NCBI GenBank assembly: GCA_028689585.1
Contig: JAQVCW010000013.1
Span: 1 to 64,000 of the forward strand
Direction of reading: 5' to 3'
DNA length: 64,000 nt
Source: Lachnospiraceae bacterium
GTDB lineage: Bacteria > Bacillota > Clostridia > Lachnospirales > Lachnospiraceae
Shown: one piece after another, positions 8,672-16,757 of the stretch
Numbering within the stretch: position 1 is the stretch's first letter
Layout of the letters: every line of letters starts with the position of its first letter
Position numbers and translations under genes: made by a program
Notes under the pieces: generated by a model
The model's database searches: none
What the model was told of the DNA's origin: nothing
What the model saw: only the letters and a program-made list of their open reading frames with translations

Positions 8672-9712
8672 ATGGCAGAATATATTGAAATAAATGGAAG
8701 ACAGATCCGTGTACGGCCGACGGAAACTGTGAGCGAAGTAGACCAATATGGTAATTTTCACCGCCAGCCCAACCGTTTTACGGAAGGGTTCGGACCGGGA
8801 AAAAATCCGGTGGAAAAAGACCGCTATATTTTATTCTGGGGGAAGGGCTGCCACTGGTCCAACCGGGCATCCATCGCCAGAGAACTGCTGGGGCTGGAGG
8901 ATACCATCCGGATTGAAATTGTGGACGGGAGCGAAGAAACGTATGGAAAACCACTGGGCTGGGAATTTGTGAATTCTCCAAACCACATCAATGCAGAGAC
9001 CGGGGCGCAGTTTCTCAGCGAATTATATTATAATGCGGATCCCTCCTATGAAGGGCGTGCCACAGTTCCGGCTCTGGTGGACTACCGGACGAAAAAAGTG
9101 GTGAACAATGATTATCACCGCCTGACCAACTATCTGGAAACGGATTTCCGGCCATTTCATAAAAAGAATGCTCCGGATCTTTATCCAGAGGAGTTGAGGG
9201 AAGAAATCGACCGGCAAAACTGGTGGCTGTTTGAAAATGTGAACAATGCCGTGTACCGTGCTCAGTTCGCCCAGTCCCTGCAGGCATTTTCCGATGCCTA
9301 TGAGACCTTTTTCGCCGGACTGGAAGCCTGCGAAAAAAGACTGGAAAAGAATCGTTTCCTGTTCGGCGATTATGTGACAGACAGCGATATCCGCCTTTAT
9401 GTCACGCTGGCAAGATTTGATGTGGCTTATTCCAGAAACATCGGTCCTTGCAAACAGCGTCTGGTGGATTATAAAAACCTGTGGGGATATGCAAGAGATC
9501 TTTATCAGATACCGGCATTTTATCACAATACTTATTTTAAAGATTTTGCGGCATCCAGAAAAAACTTTGAGGAAGAAAAAGATTACTTGGAATCTACCTA
9601 TTACGACATTGTCATCCCGGCTACCGATTTTGACAGCATATGGAAAACACCGGCGGGGAGGGAAACATTAAGTCAGGATCCGGCGAATAAATTCCGCCTG
9701 GAAGAGGATTAA
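8672..9712 (+). CDS. Xi-class glutathione S-transferase-like protein, second copy
   Basis: Tandem paralogue of the preceding gene, sharing long runs such as HWSNRAS, VTDSD, YVTLAR, RDLYQIPAF and NTYFKDFA. Active-site Cys60 in KGCHWSNR is kept. The ATG is 5 bases after the previous stop and its ribosome site (AAGGAGTGAGG) overlaps the end of that gene, so the two are translationally linked. Divergence is greatest in the region between the GST halves and at the C-terminus, which suggests different electrophilic substrates or a heterodimer. Probable role, as for its twin: thiol-dependent cleavage or reduction of S-conjugates taken up by the neighbouring ABC transporter (inference). Confidence 0.85.
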   Translation: MAEYIEINGRQIRVRPTETVSEVDQYGNFHRQPNRFTEGFGPGKNPVEKDRYILFWGKGCHWSNRASIARELLGLEDTIRIEIVDGSEETYGKPLGWEFVNSPNHINAETGAQFLSELYYNADPSYEGRATVPALVDYRTKKVVNNDYHRLTNYLETDFRPFHKKNAPDLYPEELREEIDRQNWWLFENVNNAVYRAQFAQSLQAFSDAYETFFAGLEACEKRLEKNRFLFGDYVTDSDIRLYVTLARFDVAYSRNIGPCKQRLVDYKNLWGYARDLYQIPAFYHNTYFKDFAASRKNFEEEKDYLESTYYDIVIPATDFDSIWKTPAGRETLSQDPANKFRLEED

Positions 9713-9733
9713 AAGCAGAAAAGGAGCAGCAGG

Positions 9734-10210
9734 ATGAGAACAGCGATTCGTGTAACCGAGGAATGGCAGAGGGCAGGAGTGCATTATGTGCGCACACAGG
9801 CCATGTGCAGAGGATTTCAAATTCCCCTGGAGGCGGAATTTGGAGAGGATACGCCGGAAGATGAGTATATCCTGATTTTGGAGGGTATTTATCCGGTGTC
9901 TACCTGCAGGCTGCATTATCTGGACGAGGATACCTGCAAAATAGAGCGGGTTGCCACATTGGAGGAATACAGGGGACAGCATTACGGAAAGGAAGCGATT
10001 CTGGAAGCGGAACGGTGGATGGCGGAAAAAGGAATTTCCAAAGCCGTAATTCATTCCAGAGAGGCAGCTCTTGGCTTTTACCAAAAGCTGGGATATGTGC
10101 CGGATCTGTCCAGAGCCTATGGAAGCGGAGCGTTTCGGTGCATTTATACAGAGAAAAATCTGTCCGGCAGCGGGCAGAACGGGAGGCAGCACCATGGCAA
10201 AATTGTTTGA
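9734..10210 (+). CDS. GNAT family N-acetyltransferase
   Basis: A 158-residue acetyl-CoA-dependent acyltransferase of the GNAT superfamily: the beta4/alpha3 CoA-pyrophosphate region is ERVATLEEYRGQHYGKEAI (motif A, R/Q-x-x-G-x-G/A variant RGQHYG) and the C-terminal AALGFYQKLGYVPD is motif B. AAGGAG at 9721-9726 supports ATG 9734. It lies inside the amino-acid ABC operon and overlaps the permease gene by 17 bases. In Bacillus S-alkylcysteine operons a GNAT acetylates the amino acid before sulfur release; the same role is plausible here but unproven. Confidence 0.85.
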   Translation: MRTAIRVTEEWQRAGVHYVRTQAMCRGFQIPLEAEFGEDTPEDEYILILEGIYPVSTCRLHYLDEDTCKIERVATLEEYRGQHYGKEAILEAERWMAEKGISKAVIHSREAALGFYQKLGYVPDLSRAYGSGAFRCIYTEKNLSGSGQNGRQHHGKIV

Positions 10211-10949
10211 TGTTCAGGCGGTATTTTCACATCTGAGTGAGATATTGGCTTATCTTCCGGTTACCCTGGAGCTGGCAGTGATCTCCATGCTGATCGCCGT
10301 TATCCTGGGACTGATCCTGGCTGTGATCAAGATCAACCATGTTCCTGTGCTGACTGCGGCAGTTAATGTTTTTGTGTCGGTGATCCGGGGAACTCCGATC
10401 ATCGTACAGCTTTACATCACTTATTTTGGCATCCCCATGGTGCTCAAATACATCAGCACCAGAAATGGAACGGAGTTTCAAAGCGGCAATGTTCCCGGGA
10501 TTTTCTGTGCGATCGTTGCACTTTCCGTCAATGAATCCGCATATATCGCAGAAATTTTCCGCGGGGCGCTCCAGTCCGTGGGGACAGGGCAGATCGAAGC
10601 GGCCAATGCGCTGGGAATGACGTACTTTCAGGCATTAAGGAGAATCATCCTGCCGGAGACTTTGACCGTGGCGCTGCCTGGTCTTGGAAATTCCTTTATC
10701 GGACTGATAAAGGGAACTTCCCTGGCATTCACCTGTGCGGTGGTGGAGATCACAGCCCAGGGAAAGATTATCGGAGGGCGGACGTACCGGTATTTTGAAG
10801 TGTACGTATCCCTGGCGCTGATCTACTGGGTGGTCACCATCGTGGTGGAACAACTGGTGAAGCTGCTGGAGCGGAAGAATGAAATTCCGGAGAATGCGGC
10901 GCTGGTGACGGAGCGTGTATGTGAGGCGAAGCCGGGACAGAGGATATAG
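10194..10949 (+). CDS. Amino-acid ABC transporter permease (HisM/GlnP type)
   Basis: Polar amino-acid permease with about five transmembrane helices. The N-terminal HLSEILAYLPVTLELAVISML and SVIRGTPIIVQLYITYFGIP are typical, and the EAA loop EAANALGMTYFQALRRIILPETLTVALPGLGN contacts the ATPase. ATG 10194 has GGGAGG at 10181-10186 and overlaps the GNAT gene. An upstream in-frame ATG inside that gene would add 41 non-homologous residues and is rejected. Works with the binding protein at 6655 and the ATPase at 11064, separated by 114 bases with tandem repeats. Confidence 0.9.
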   Translation: MAKLFDVQAVFSHLSEILAYLPVTLELAVISMLIAVILGLILAVIKINHVPVLTAAVNVFVSVIRGTPIIVQLYITYFGIPMVLKYISTRNGTEFQSGNVPGIFCAIVALSVNESAYIAEIFRGALQSVGTGQIEAANALGMTYFQALRRIILPETLTVALPGLGNSFIGLIKGTSLAFTCAVVEITAQGKIIGGRTYRYFEVYVSLALIYWVVTIVVEQLVKLLERKNEIPENAALVTERVCEAKPGQRI

Positions 10950-10950
10950 A

Positions 10951-11006
10951 GGGAATAGAGCAAAGGGAATAGCGCAAAGAGAATAGCGCAAAGACAATAG
11001 AGCAAA
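10951..11006 (+). repeat. 14-bp tandem repeat (four units)
   Basis: Four contiguous units of GGGAATAGAGCAAA with one to three changes (GGGAATAGCGCAAA, GAGAATAGCGCAAA, GACAATAGAGCAAA), followed by a decayed fifth (GACAAAGAAGCAG). They fill the gap between permease and ATPase genes. No inverted symmetry; they look like slippage repeats. Confidence 0.85.
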
Positions 11007-11063
11007 GACAAAGAAGCAGAAAAAGAGGCAGCGGGACAGGCGATACAGATGGAGGAATGCCAA

Positions 11064-11822
11064 GTGATTGAGATAACAAATTTGAAGAAAAAATTTCGGG
11101 ATAACATCGTATTGGATGGGATCAATATGAAAATTCAAAAGGGGGATGTGGTGGGAATCATAGGCCCCTCCGGAACCGGAAAATCCACTCTGCTGCGCTG
11201 CATCAATCAACTGGAACAGCCGGAGCAGGGAAAAATTCAAATGGATGGAAAAGAAATAGACCTGTCCCGAAAAAATAAAAAGGAAATATTGGAGCTGAGA
11301 AAAAATACCGGAATGGTATTTCAGAAATTTAATTTATTTGAAAAGAAAACGGCACTGGAAAATGTGATGGAAGGACTTCTGGTGGTTCAGAAAAAAAGCA
11401 GGGAAGATGCCAAAAAGGCGGCACAGGAACAACTGGAACGGGTTGGGATGGCCGCCTGGGCGAACCATTATCCCAGACATCTTTCGGGAGGCCAGCAGCA
11501 GAGGGTGGCCATTGCAAGGGCACTGGCCATGAAGCCCAGCCTGCTTTTGCTGGATGAACCCACCTCCGCACTGGATCCGGAACTGGTGGGGGAGGTGTTG
11601 GAGACAATTAAAAAGGTGGCAGAAGAGGGATTTACCATGCTGCTGGTTTCCCATGAAATGAATTTTATCCGTCATGTATCGAACCGGGTGATCTTTCTGG
11701 ATGGGGGAAAAATCGTAGAGGACGGAACTCCGAGGCAGGTCTTCGAGCATCCGGTCAACCAAAGAACGGTTGAATTTTTTACAAAAATGAATTTGATGAA
11801 TCAGCCGGAGTATGTAATCTGA
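11064..11822 (+). CDS. Amino-acid ABC transporter ATP-binding protein (GlnQ type)
   Basis: All nucleotide-binding motifs are intact: Walker A GPSGTGKST (about residues 34-42), Q-loop MVFQKFNLF, signature LSGGQQQR, Walker B LLLLDEPTSALD and switch histidine in VSHEMNF. The protein ends with the short regulatory-less tail typical of polar amino-acid importers. Start choice: GTG 11064 has GGAGG 8 bases upstream; ATG 11049, five codons earlier, contains that ribosome site and lacks its own. Partner of the permease at 10194 and the binding protein at 6655. Confidence 0.9.
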   Translation: MIEITNLKKKFRDNIVLDGINMKIQKGDVVGIIGPSGTGKSTLLRCINQLEQPEQGKIQMDGKEIDLSRKNKKEILELRKNTGMVFQKFNLFEKKTALENVMEGLLVVQKKSREDAKKAAQEQLERVGMAAWANHYPRHLSGGQQQRVAIARALAMKPSLLLLDEPTSALDPELVGEVLETIKKVAEEGFTMLLVSHEMNFIRHVSNRVIFLDGGKIVEDGTPRQVFEHPVNQRTVEFFTKMNLMNQPEYVI

Positions 11823-11866
11823 CCATATCTGGATTTGGGAATGATATCCGGTGTTACAGACAGATA

Positions 11867-11895
11867 TTGTCCTGGCGCTTTGGATGCAGTATAGT
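11867..11895 (+). promoter_or_regulatory. Probable internal promoter before the peptidase/C-S lyase genes
   Basis: TTGTCC (11867-11872), 17-base spacer, TATAGT (11890-11895) in the 120-base gap between the ATPase and M20 genes. It could start a second unit covering 11943-15494. Confidence 0.5.
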
Positions 11896-11942
11896 AAGAT
11901 ATAAAAAATCAGAAGATCCCACGGATCCGCAGAGGTGAAAAA

Positions 11943-13091
11943 ATGGACAGAGAGAATGAACGCATTGCGCATGAGGGGAGAAAGTTTAACGAAACAGAAC
12001 GCATTACACAGCAATTTTTGGCTCTGGCGGCGCTTGATTCTCCAAGCTTCTCTGAGAGAGCCACGGCGGACTGGCTCAAAAGAGAACTGCAGGAGCTGGG
12101 ATTTGCGGTGACGGAAGACGATGCAGGCAGCAGGCTGCATGGAAATGCTGGCAATATTTACGGTTTTCTGAAAGGAACGGCGGAAGGGGAGCCTGTTTTG
12201 CTGTCCGCGCATATGGATACCGTTTTGCCGGCAGCGGGCAAGGTGCCGGTCTTTTATCCGGATGGGAAAATCACCTCCCGGAAAGATACGGTGCTGGGGG
12301 CGGATGATATTTGCGGGATTGTTGAGATATTGGCGGGGATCCGGTTTGTACTGGAAAATCAGATTCCCCATCGTGATATTGAAGTATTATTCCCGGTGGC
12401 AGAAGAGGTCTACATCAAAGGAACCAATGTGTTTGATTTTCAGAAAATAAAATCAAAATATGCCTATGTACTGGATCTTGGCGGGCCGGTTGGACGGGCG
12501 GCGCTGCAGGCACCGTCCATCATTTCTTTTCAGCTCACTGTTTATGGACGGGCAGCTCATGCCGGTTTTGAACCCGAGAATGGAATTCATGCCATATCCC
12601 TTATGAGCAGGGGAATTTCAGCTCTTTGTCAGGGGCATTTGGACGCAGATACCACACTGAATATCGGAACCATTCTGGGTGGAACAGGAACCAACGTGGT
12701 GCCGGAGCAATGCATCTGTCGGGGAGAGGTGCGCAGCTATATTCACGAAAAAGCGCAAAAGGCCCTGGATAACATGAAAAAGAGTATGGAGAAGAGCCTG
12801 GAAGGAACCGGCGCCTGGCTGGAAGTTCAGACGGAGGTTCATATGAAGGCATATAAAATAGAAGAAACAGAAGCGGTGACAGCCAATTTCCAGCGGGCGT
12901 GCAGGAAAATCGGGCTGAATCCGGAGCTGACAGCTACCTTCGGGGGCAGCGACAACAATAATTTTGTGAAAAATGGAATTCGGGGAATTGTGCTGTCCTG
13001 CGGCATGTATCAGGTCCATTCGGTAGAGGAATATACTACGATTGAGGATTTGAGGCTGGGAAGTGCGCTGGTGGCAGAATTGGTGAGGTGA
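11943..13091 (+). CDS. M20-family metallopeptidase, peptidase T-like (YqjE type)
   Basis: Two-zinc exopeptidase or amidohydrolase, cytoplasmic. Metal ligands are all visible: His90 and catalytic Asp92 in LLSAHMDTV, bridging Asp in GADDICG (121), Glu-Glu 154-155 in VAEEVYIKG, Asp178 in YVLDLGG and His359 in MYQVHSVEEY. The dimerisation (lid) domain lies between about residues 185 and 290 with GRAAHAGFEPENG. Characterised relatives trim di- or tripeptides. Placed between a cystine-type ABC importer and two sulfur-amino-acid lyases, it may cleave Cys-Gly or N-acyl-cysteine conjugates (inference). The start is the first ATG after AGAGGTG. Confidence 0.87.
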   Translation: MDRENERIAHEGRKFNETERITQQFLALAALDSPSFSERATADWLKRELQELGFAVTEDDAGSRLHGNAGNIYGFLKGTAEGEPVLLSAHMDTVLPAAGKVPVFYPDGKITSRKDTVLGADDICGIVEILAGIRFVLENQIPHRDIEVLFPVAEEVYIKGTNVFDFQKIKSKYAYVLDLGGPVGRAALQAPSIISFQLTVYGRAAHAGFEPENGIHAISLMSRGISALCQGHLDADTTLNIGTILGGTGTNVVPEQCICRGEVRSYIHEKAQKALDNMKKSMEKSLEGTGAWLEVQTEVHMKAYKIEETEAVTANFQRACRKIGLNPELTATFGGSDNNNFVKNGIRGIVLSCGMYQVHSVEEYTTIEDLRLGSALVAELVR

Positions 13092-13096
13092 TGATT

Positions 13097-14248
13097 ATGA
13101 ACTATCAAATTGAAACACAGTGTATTCATGGAGAAAAAAATACATCTTTAGAGCATCCGTACGGAGCCGTGTCGGTTCCCATTTACCAGACAGCTACTTT
13201 TGCCCATCCGGGGATTGGGGTGAGCACCGGCTTTGATTATTCCAGGCAGAGCAATCCAACCAGGAGTGAATTGGAAAGAACGGTTTCCGCGCTGGAAGGT
13301 GCGCTGGACACCACAGCCTGCGCTTCCGGTATGGCAGCAATCAGCCTCTGCCTGGAAATCCTGAAGCCGGGGAGCCATATTGTGTGTTCGGAAGATCTTT
13401 ACGGCGGATCGGTTCGGATTTTTGATGCGGCTGCGGAGAAGAGAAATTTTTCCTTTACTTATGTGGACACATCGGATATAGTACAGACGGAGAGATGCAT
13501 TACAGCGCAGACGAAAGCCCTGTATATCGAGACACCCAGCAATCCCACCATGCAGGTGACGGATATCCGCCAGATGAAGCTGCTGGCGGACAAATACCGG
13601 CTTTTGCTGATTGTGGATAATACATTTTTATCCCCCTATTTTCAAAATCCACTGAAGCTGGGAGCGGATCTGGTGGTGCACAGCGGGACCAAATTTCTGG
13701 GCGGGCACAATGACACTCTGGCAGGCTTTGTATGTACCTGCCGTCAGGATCTGGCGGATCAGATCAGATATTTTTATAAAACGACAGGTGGCTGTCTCTC
13801 GCCTTTTGACAGCTTTCTGATCCTGCGGGGCATCAAAACGCTGGCGGTGCGCCAGGAGAGACAGCAGAGCAATGCAAAAAAGATCGCAGAGTGGCTGAAG
13901 ACACAGAAAAAAATCAGAAATGTCTATTATGTAGGGCTGCCGGAGCACCCGGGCTTTGAAGTGAACCGGAGCCAGTCCAGAGGAGCAGGCAGCATGATTT
14001 CTTTCCGGACAGATACGGAAGAAACCGCAAGAAAGACCCTGGAAAAACTGAAGTTGATTACCTACGCCGAGAGCCTGGGCGGTGTGGAGACTTTGATTAC
14101 CTATCCCATGCTGCAGACACATGGGGATGTTCCAGCGGAAACCAGAGAAAAATTGGGTATCACGGGAGATTTTCTCCGGCTTTCGGTGGGAATTGAAGCG
14201 GCGGAAGATCTGATTGGGGATCTGGAGCAGGCTCTGCAGAAAAATTAA
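13097..14248 (+). CDS. Cystathionine gamma-synthase / gamma-lyase family PLP enzyme
   Basis: Cys/Met metabolism PLP-dependent enzyme (fold type I). PLP lysine is Lys199 in HSGTKFLGGHND, with the phosphate-binding FDYSRQSNPTR near residue 50, ASGMAA near 77 and Asp174 in LIVDNTF. Length is normal. The family includes MetB, MetC, MccB and methionine gamma-lyase; sequence alone does not separate these, but the setting beside a C-S lyase and an S-conjugate transporter favours transsulfuration or gamma-elimination. ATG 13097 is 6 bases after GAGGTG, which overlaps the peptidase stop; ATG 13091 is an alternative. Translationally coupled to the peptidase. Confidence 0.88.
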   Translation: MNYQIETQCIHGEKNTSLEHPYGAVSVPIYQTATFAHPGIGVSTGFDYSRQSNPTRSELERTVSALEGALDTTACASGMAAISLCLEILKPGSHIVCSEDLYGGSVRIFDAAAEKRNFSFTYVDTSDIVQTERCITAQTKALYIETPSNPTMQVTDIRQMKLLADKYRLLLIVDNTFLSPYFQNPLKLGADLVVHSGTKFLGGHNDTLAGFVCTCRQDLADQIRYFYKTTGGCLSPFDSFLILRGIKTLAVRQERQQSNAKKIAEWLKTQKKIRNVYYVGLPEHPGFEVNRSQSRGAGSMISFRTDTEETARKTLEKLKLITYAESLGGVETLITYPMLQTHGDVPAETREKLGITGDFLRLSVGIEAAEDLIGDLEQALQKN

Positions 14249-14324
14249 TCAGGAAGGAAACGGGGGTCAGGCTGAAAACGGATTTTGAAATTGTCCAGGA
14301 AGGCAGGAACCCCAGGTTTGATAT

Positions 14325-15494
14325 ATGGAATATAATTTTGATAAAATTACAGATCGGAGAAATACGAACTGTATCAAATACGATTTTGCTGTGGAAAGAG
14401 GAAGAGAAGCAGATCTTCTTCCCCTTTGGGTGGCGGACATGGATTTCCCTGCCGCACAGCCGATCCTGGACAGCCTGACGGCAGCGGTGCAGCATGGTAT
14501 CTTTGGCTACAGCGATGCAAAGGAAAGCTATTTTCAGGCGCTGGCGGGCTGGTATCGGACGCATTTTAACTGGAGCATAGAAAAGGAATGGCTGGTGAAA
14601 ACACCCGGCGTGGTATTTGCGCTGGCAATGGCTGTCCGTGCTCTGACCAGGGAAGGGGACAGTGTCCTGATACAGCAGCCGGTTTATTATCCGTTTTCCC
14701 AGACCATTGTATCGAATCACAGGAAACTGGTGAGCAGCGATCTGGTCCTGAGAGATGGACACTATGAAATGGATTTTGAAGATTTTGAACGTAAGATCGT
14801 GGAAAATGAGGTAAAGCTGTTCATTCTGTGCAGCCCGCATAATCCGGTGGGCCGGGTATGGACACAGGAGGAGCTTAAGACGGCAGGTGATATCTGTATC
14901 CGTCATGGGGTGCTGGTGGTGAGTGACGAGATCCACAGTGATTTCACCTATCCGGGACAGCATCATTACGTCTTTGCCGGTCTGAAGCCGGAATTTGCCC
15001 AAAATTCCATTATCTGCACTGCACCCAGCAAGACCTTTAACCTGGCTGGTCTGCAGGTTTCCAATATTTTGATACCGAATAAAACAATAAGGGTAAAATT
15101 TCAGAATGAGATCACGGCAGCAGGGTACAGTCAGGTAAATGCCCTGGGACTGATTGCCTGCCAGGCGGCTTATACCGGAGGCGGGGAGTGGCTCACACAG
15201 TTGAAAAAATATCTGAAGGGAAATCTGGATTTCGTAAGAAGCTTTCTGAAGGAAAATATTCCGGGAGTGCGGCTGATTGAACCGGAGGGGACCTATCTGA
15301 TCTGGCTGGATTTTGGAGAACTGGGCCTGGATGGAGAGGCACTGGATACGCTGATTGAAAAGAAGGCGAAGCTGTGGCTGGATAGCGGAAGCATGTTTGG
15401 AAGGTCTGGTGAGGGATTTCAGCGAATCAATATTGCCTGCCCCAGAAAAATACTGGAGCAGGCAATGGATCGGCTGAGGCTTGTGTGCTGCTAA
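14325..15494 (+). CDS. PatB/MalY-type C-S beta-lyase (aminotransferase fold)
   Basis: PLP-dependent cystathionine beta-lyase of the PatB/MalY family, splitting Cys-S conjugates into a thiol, pyruvate and ammonia. Diagnostic features: FDKITDRRNTNCIKYD at the N-terminus, LPLWVADMDFPAAQPI (about residues 32-47), SPHNPVGRVW, SDEIHSDF with Asp201, and Lys236 in TAPSKTFNLAGL. Length of 389 residues is standard. It is the last gene of the sulfur cluster; the following gene is convergent. The ribosome site before ATG 14325 is weak, so expression may depend on readthrough from upstream genes. Confidence 0.9.
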   Translation: MEYNFDKITDRRNTNCIKYDFAVERGREADLLPLWVADMDFPAAQPILDSLTAAVQHGIFGYSDAKESYFQALAGWYRTHFNWSIEKEWLVKTPGVVFALAMAVRALTREGDSVLIQQPVYYPFSQTIVSNHRKLVSSDLVLRDGHYEMDFEDFERKIVENEVKLFILCSPHNPVGRVWTQEELKTAGDICIRHGVLVVSDEIHSDFTYPGQHHYVFAGLKPEFAQNSIICTAPSKTFNLAGLQVSNILIPNKTIRVKFQNEITAAGYSQVNALGLIACQAAYTGGGEWLTQLKKYLKGNLDFVRSFLKENIPGVRLIEPEGTYLIWLDFGELGLDGEALDTLIEKKAKLWLDSGSMFGRSGEGFQRINIACPRKILEQAMDRLRLVCC

Positions 15495-15583
15495 GCGGCG
15501 TACAATGTACAGTTCAGGGACTAAGCGGTCAGGCGGCCTGCAGAACCGGGGAACCCAGGCTGGCCGAAACAGCTTAACTGGTT

Positions 15584-16357
15584 TTAGTGGCGTTCCTCGC
15601 TCTTTTCAAAGGTCTCGCAGAAGCGTGCGGAGAAAGAGGGCGGCTCATTGGCAGCGTAGAGATGTGAGATATCCCCGATGCAGGCAGCCCGGAAATAGGC
15701 AATTCCCTTTTCCCGTTCTTCACTGTAGAGCTCGGTGACGGAAGTGGGGGCAGCAGCCAGGCTGTGCCACAAAATAAAGGGAGAAACGTTCCATAAATAG
15801 GACAGCATGGCACAGGTAACACCAAAGTGACAGAACATTACAACGGTATCGGTGCATCCTGAAGCAGTGCGGTAATAGTTGCCTTCCCGATAATAGCCGT
15901 AATGTTCCAGCAGTCTGTCCAGCCCTGAACTCATCAGGGCGTATTTTTCGTTCAGATCACTATGGGCAGCGATTTCGGAAGTCCGCCAGGCTGTGGCATC
16001 AAAGTATTCCGGATGTTCCGTCCAGTACGCTGGAGTGGCATCCCATACAATTCGTTCCCGGTAGATCCCGTTTTCCAGCCGTGTGTCAGGAAACGCTTTC
16101 TGAAGCGCCGGTGACGGATTGATATCCAGCTTTGCGGGAAATTCCTGCAGCCATTCCAGCGTCGGCGCTGTTTTCCCAAGTCTTTTCAGGGTATAGCCGG
16201 CCGTATCCTGCGCTCTTCCCAGCGGAGACTGATAAAAATCAGCATCCTTCAGCTTTATGATGCGCTCTGACAGCAGTTTTGCTTCTTTTTTTCCTTTTTC
16301 AGTTAATGTGTCATTTTCATAGTCCGGATCGCCATGCCGGATCATCAATATTCTCAT
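15584..16357 (-). CDS. Histidine phosphatase (phosphoglycerate mutase-like)
   Basis: Histidine phosphatase superfamily enzyme of about 257 residues with phospho-acceptor His8 in ILMIRHGDPDYE, the arginine in QSPLGRAQDT and the second catalytic His in VMFCHFGVTCAM. Family members dephosphorylate sugar phosphates, cofactors or nucleotide precursors; no substrate can be assigned. ATG at 16357 (minus strand) has AGGAG 7-8 bases upstream; an earlier TTG lies inside the repeat and is rejected. It converges on the C-S lyase gene and is preceded by a sense-oriented stem-loop element. Confidence 0.85.
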   Translation of the reverse strand: MRILMIRHGDPDYENDTLTEKGKKEAKLLSERIIKLKDADFYQSPLGRAQDTAGYTLKRLGKTAPTLEWLQEFPAKLDINPSPALQKAFPDTRLENGIYRERIVWDATPAYWTEHPEYFDATAWRTSEIAAHSDLNEKYALMSSGLDRLLEHYGYYREGNYYRTASGCTDTVVMFCHFGVTCAMLSYLWNVSPFILWHSLAAAPTSVTELYSEEREKGIAYFRAACIGDISHLYAANEPPSFSARFCETFEKSEERH

Positions 16358-16374
16358 GTTGAAGTCTCCTAATA

Positions 16375-16451
16375 GAATATCAGCCCATTCTGAATTTGCC
16401 TTGGGCAAATGGGCTGAAGCTGCAGGTCAGGTTTTCATAGAAAATCTGACC
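16375..16451 (-). repeat. Dispersed 5'-leader stem-loop element, copy C (two-hairpin form)
   Basis: On the minus strand: first hairpin GGTCAGATTTTC/GAAAACCTGACC, TGCAGC linker, then CAGCCCAT-TTTGCC...GGCAAA-ATGGGCTG. It is the only minus-strand copy and it precedes the only minus-strand gene with a copy, ending 17 nt before the start. Confidence 0.85.
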
Positions 16452-16542
16452 TGATCTGGATCGCTGGTTAAATAACTTTAAATTATCATATGCATTATAG
16501 AGGGGAAAGTCAATCCTTTCTTGTGCGGCGGCGAGGAATAAA

Positions 16543-16620
16543 GTTACAGTTCAGCCATTTACTTGACGCACAGCTTCCGGCAGCCGTCCGGAAAGCGTCC
16601 TCATTTCAAGAATGAACTGT
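16543..16620. repeat. Hairpin repeat with GTTACAG/CTGT ends, copy 2
   Basis: GTTACAGTTCAGCC at the left and GAACTGT at the right, with the shared CTTGACGCACAGC and GGAAAGCGTCCTCATT blocks seen in the copies at 344 and 34587. The centre forms CTTCCGG/CCGGAAAG. Apart from this and copy C, the 400-base gap 16358-16757 shows only the spoVT leader. Confidence 0.8.
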
Positions 16621-16699
16621 GCCGGTATTTTTGAAGACTGCTATAGTTATGCACTTGATAAAAGTGGTAATCCAACCCCAATATTATAGTATAGAAAAT

Positions 16700-16747
16700 C
16701 CTCTGTTTACAAATACTAGAAATAACAATAGAAAATGTAAACGGAGG
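16700..16747 (+). promoter_or_regulatory. Leader hairpin covering the spoVT ribosome site
   Basis: CCTCTGTTTACA (16700-16711) can pair over 12 positions, one of them U-G, with TGTAAACGGAGG (16736-16747), which contains the GGAGG of spoVT. A transcript starting upstream would hide the ribosome site; one starting inside the 24-base loop would not. Confidence 0.6.
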
Positions 16748-16757
16748 TTTTTATAAT

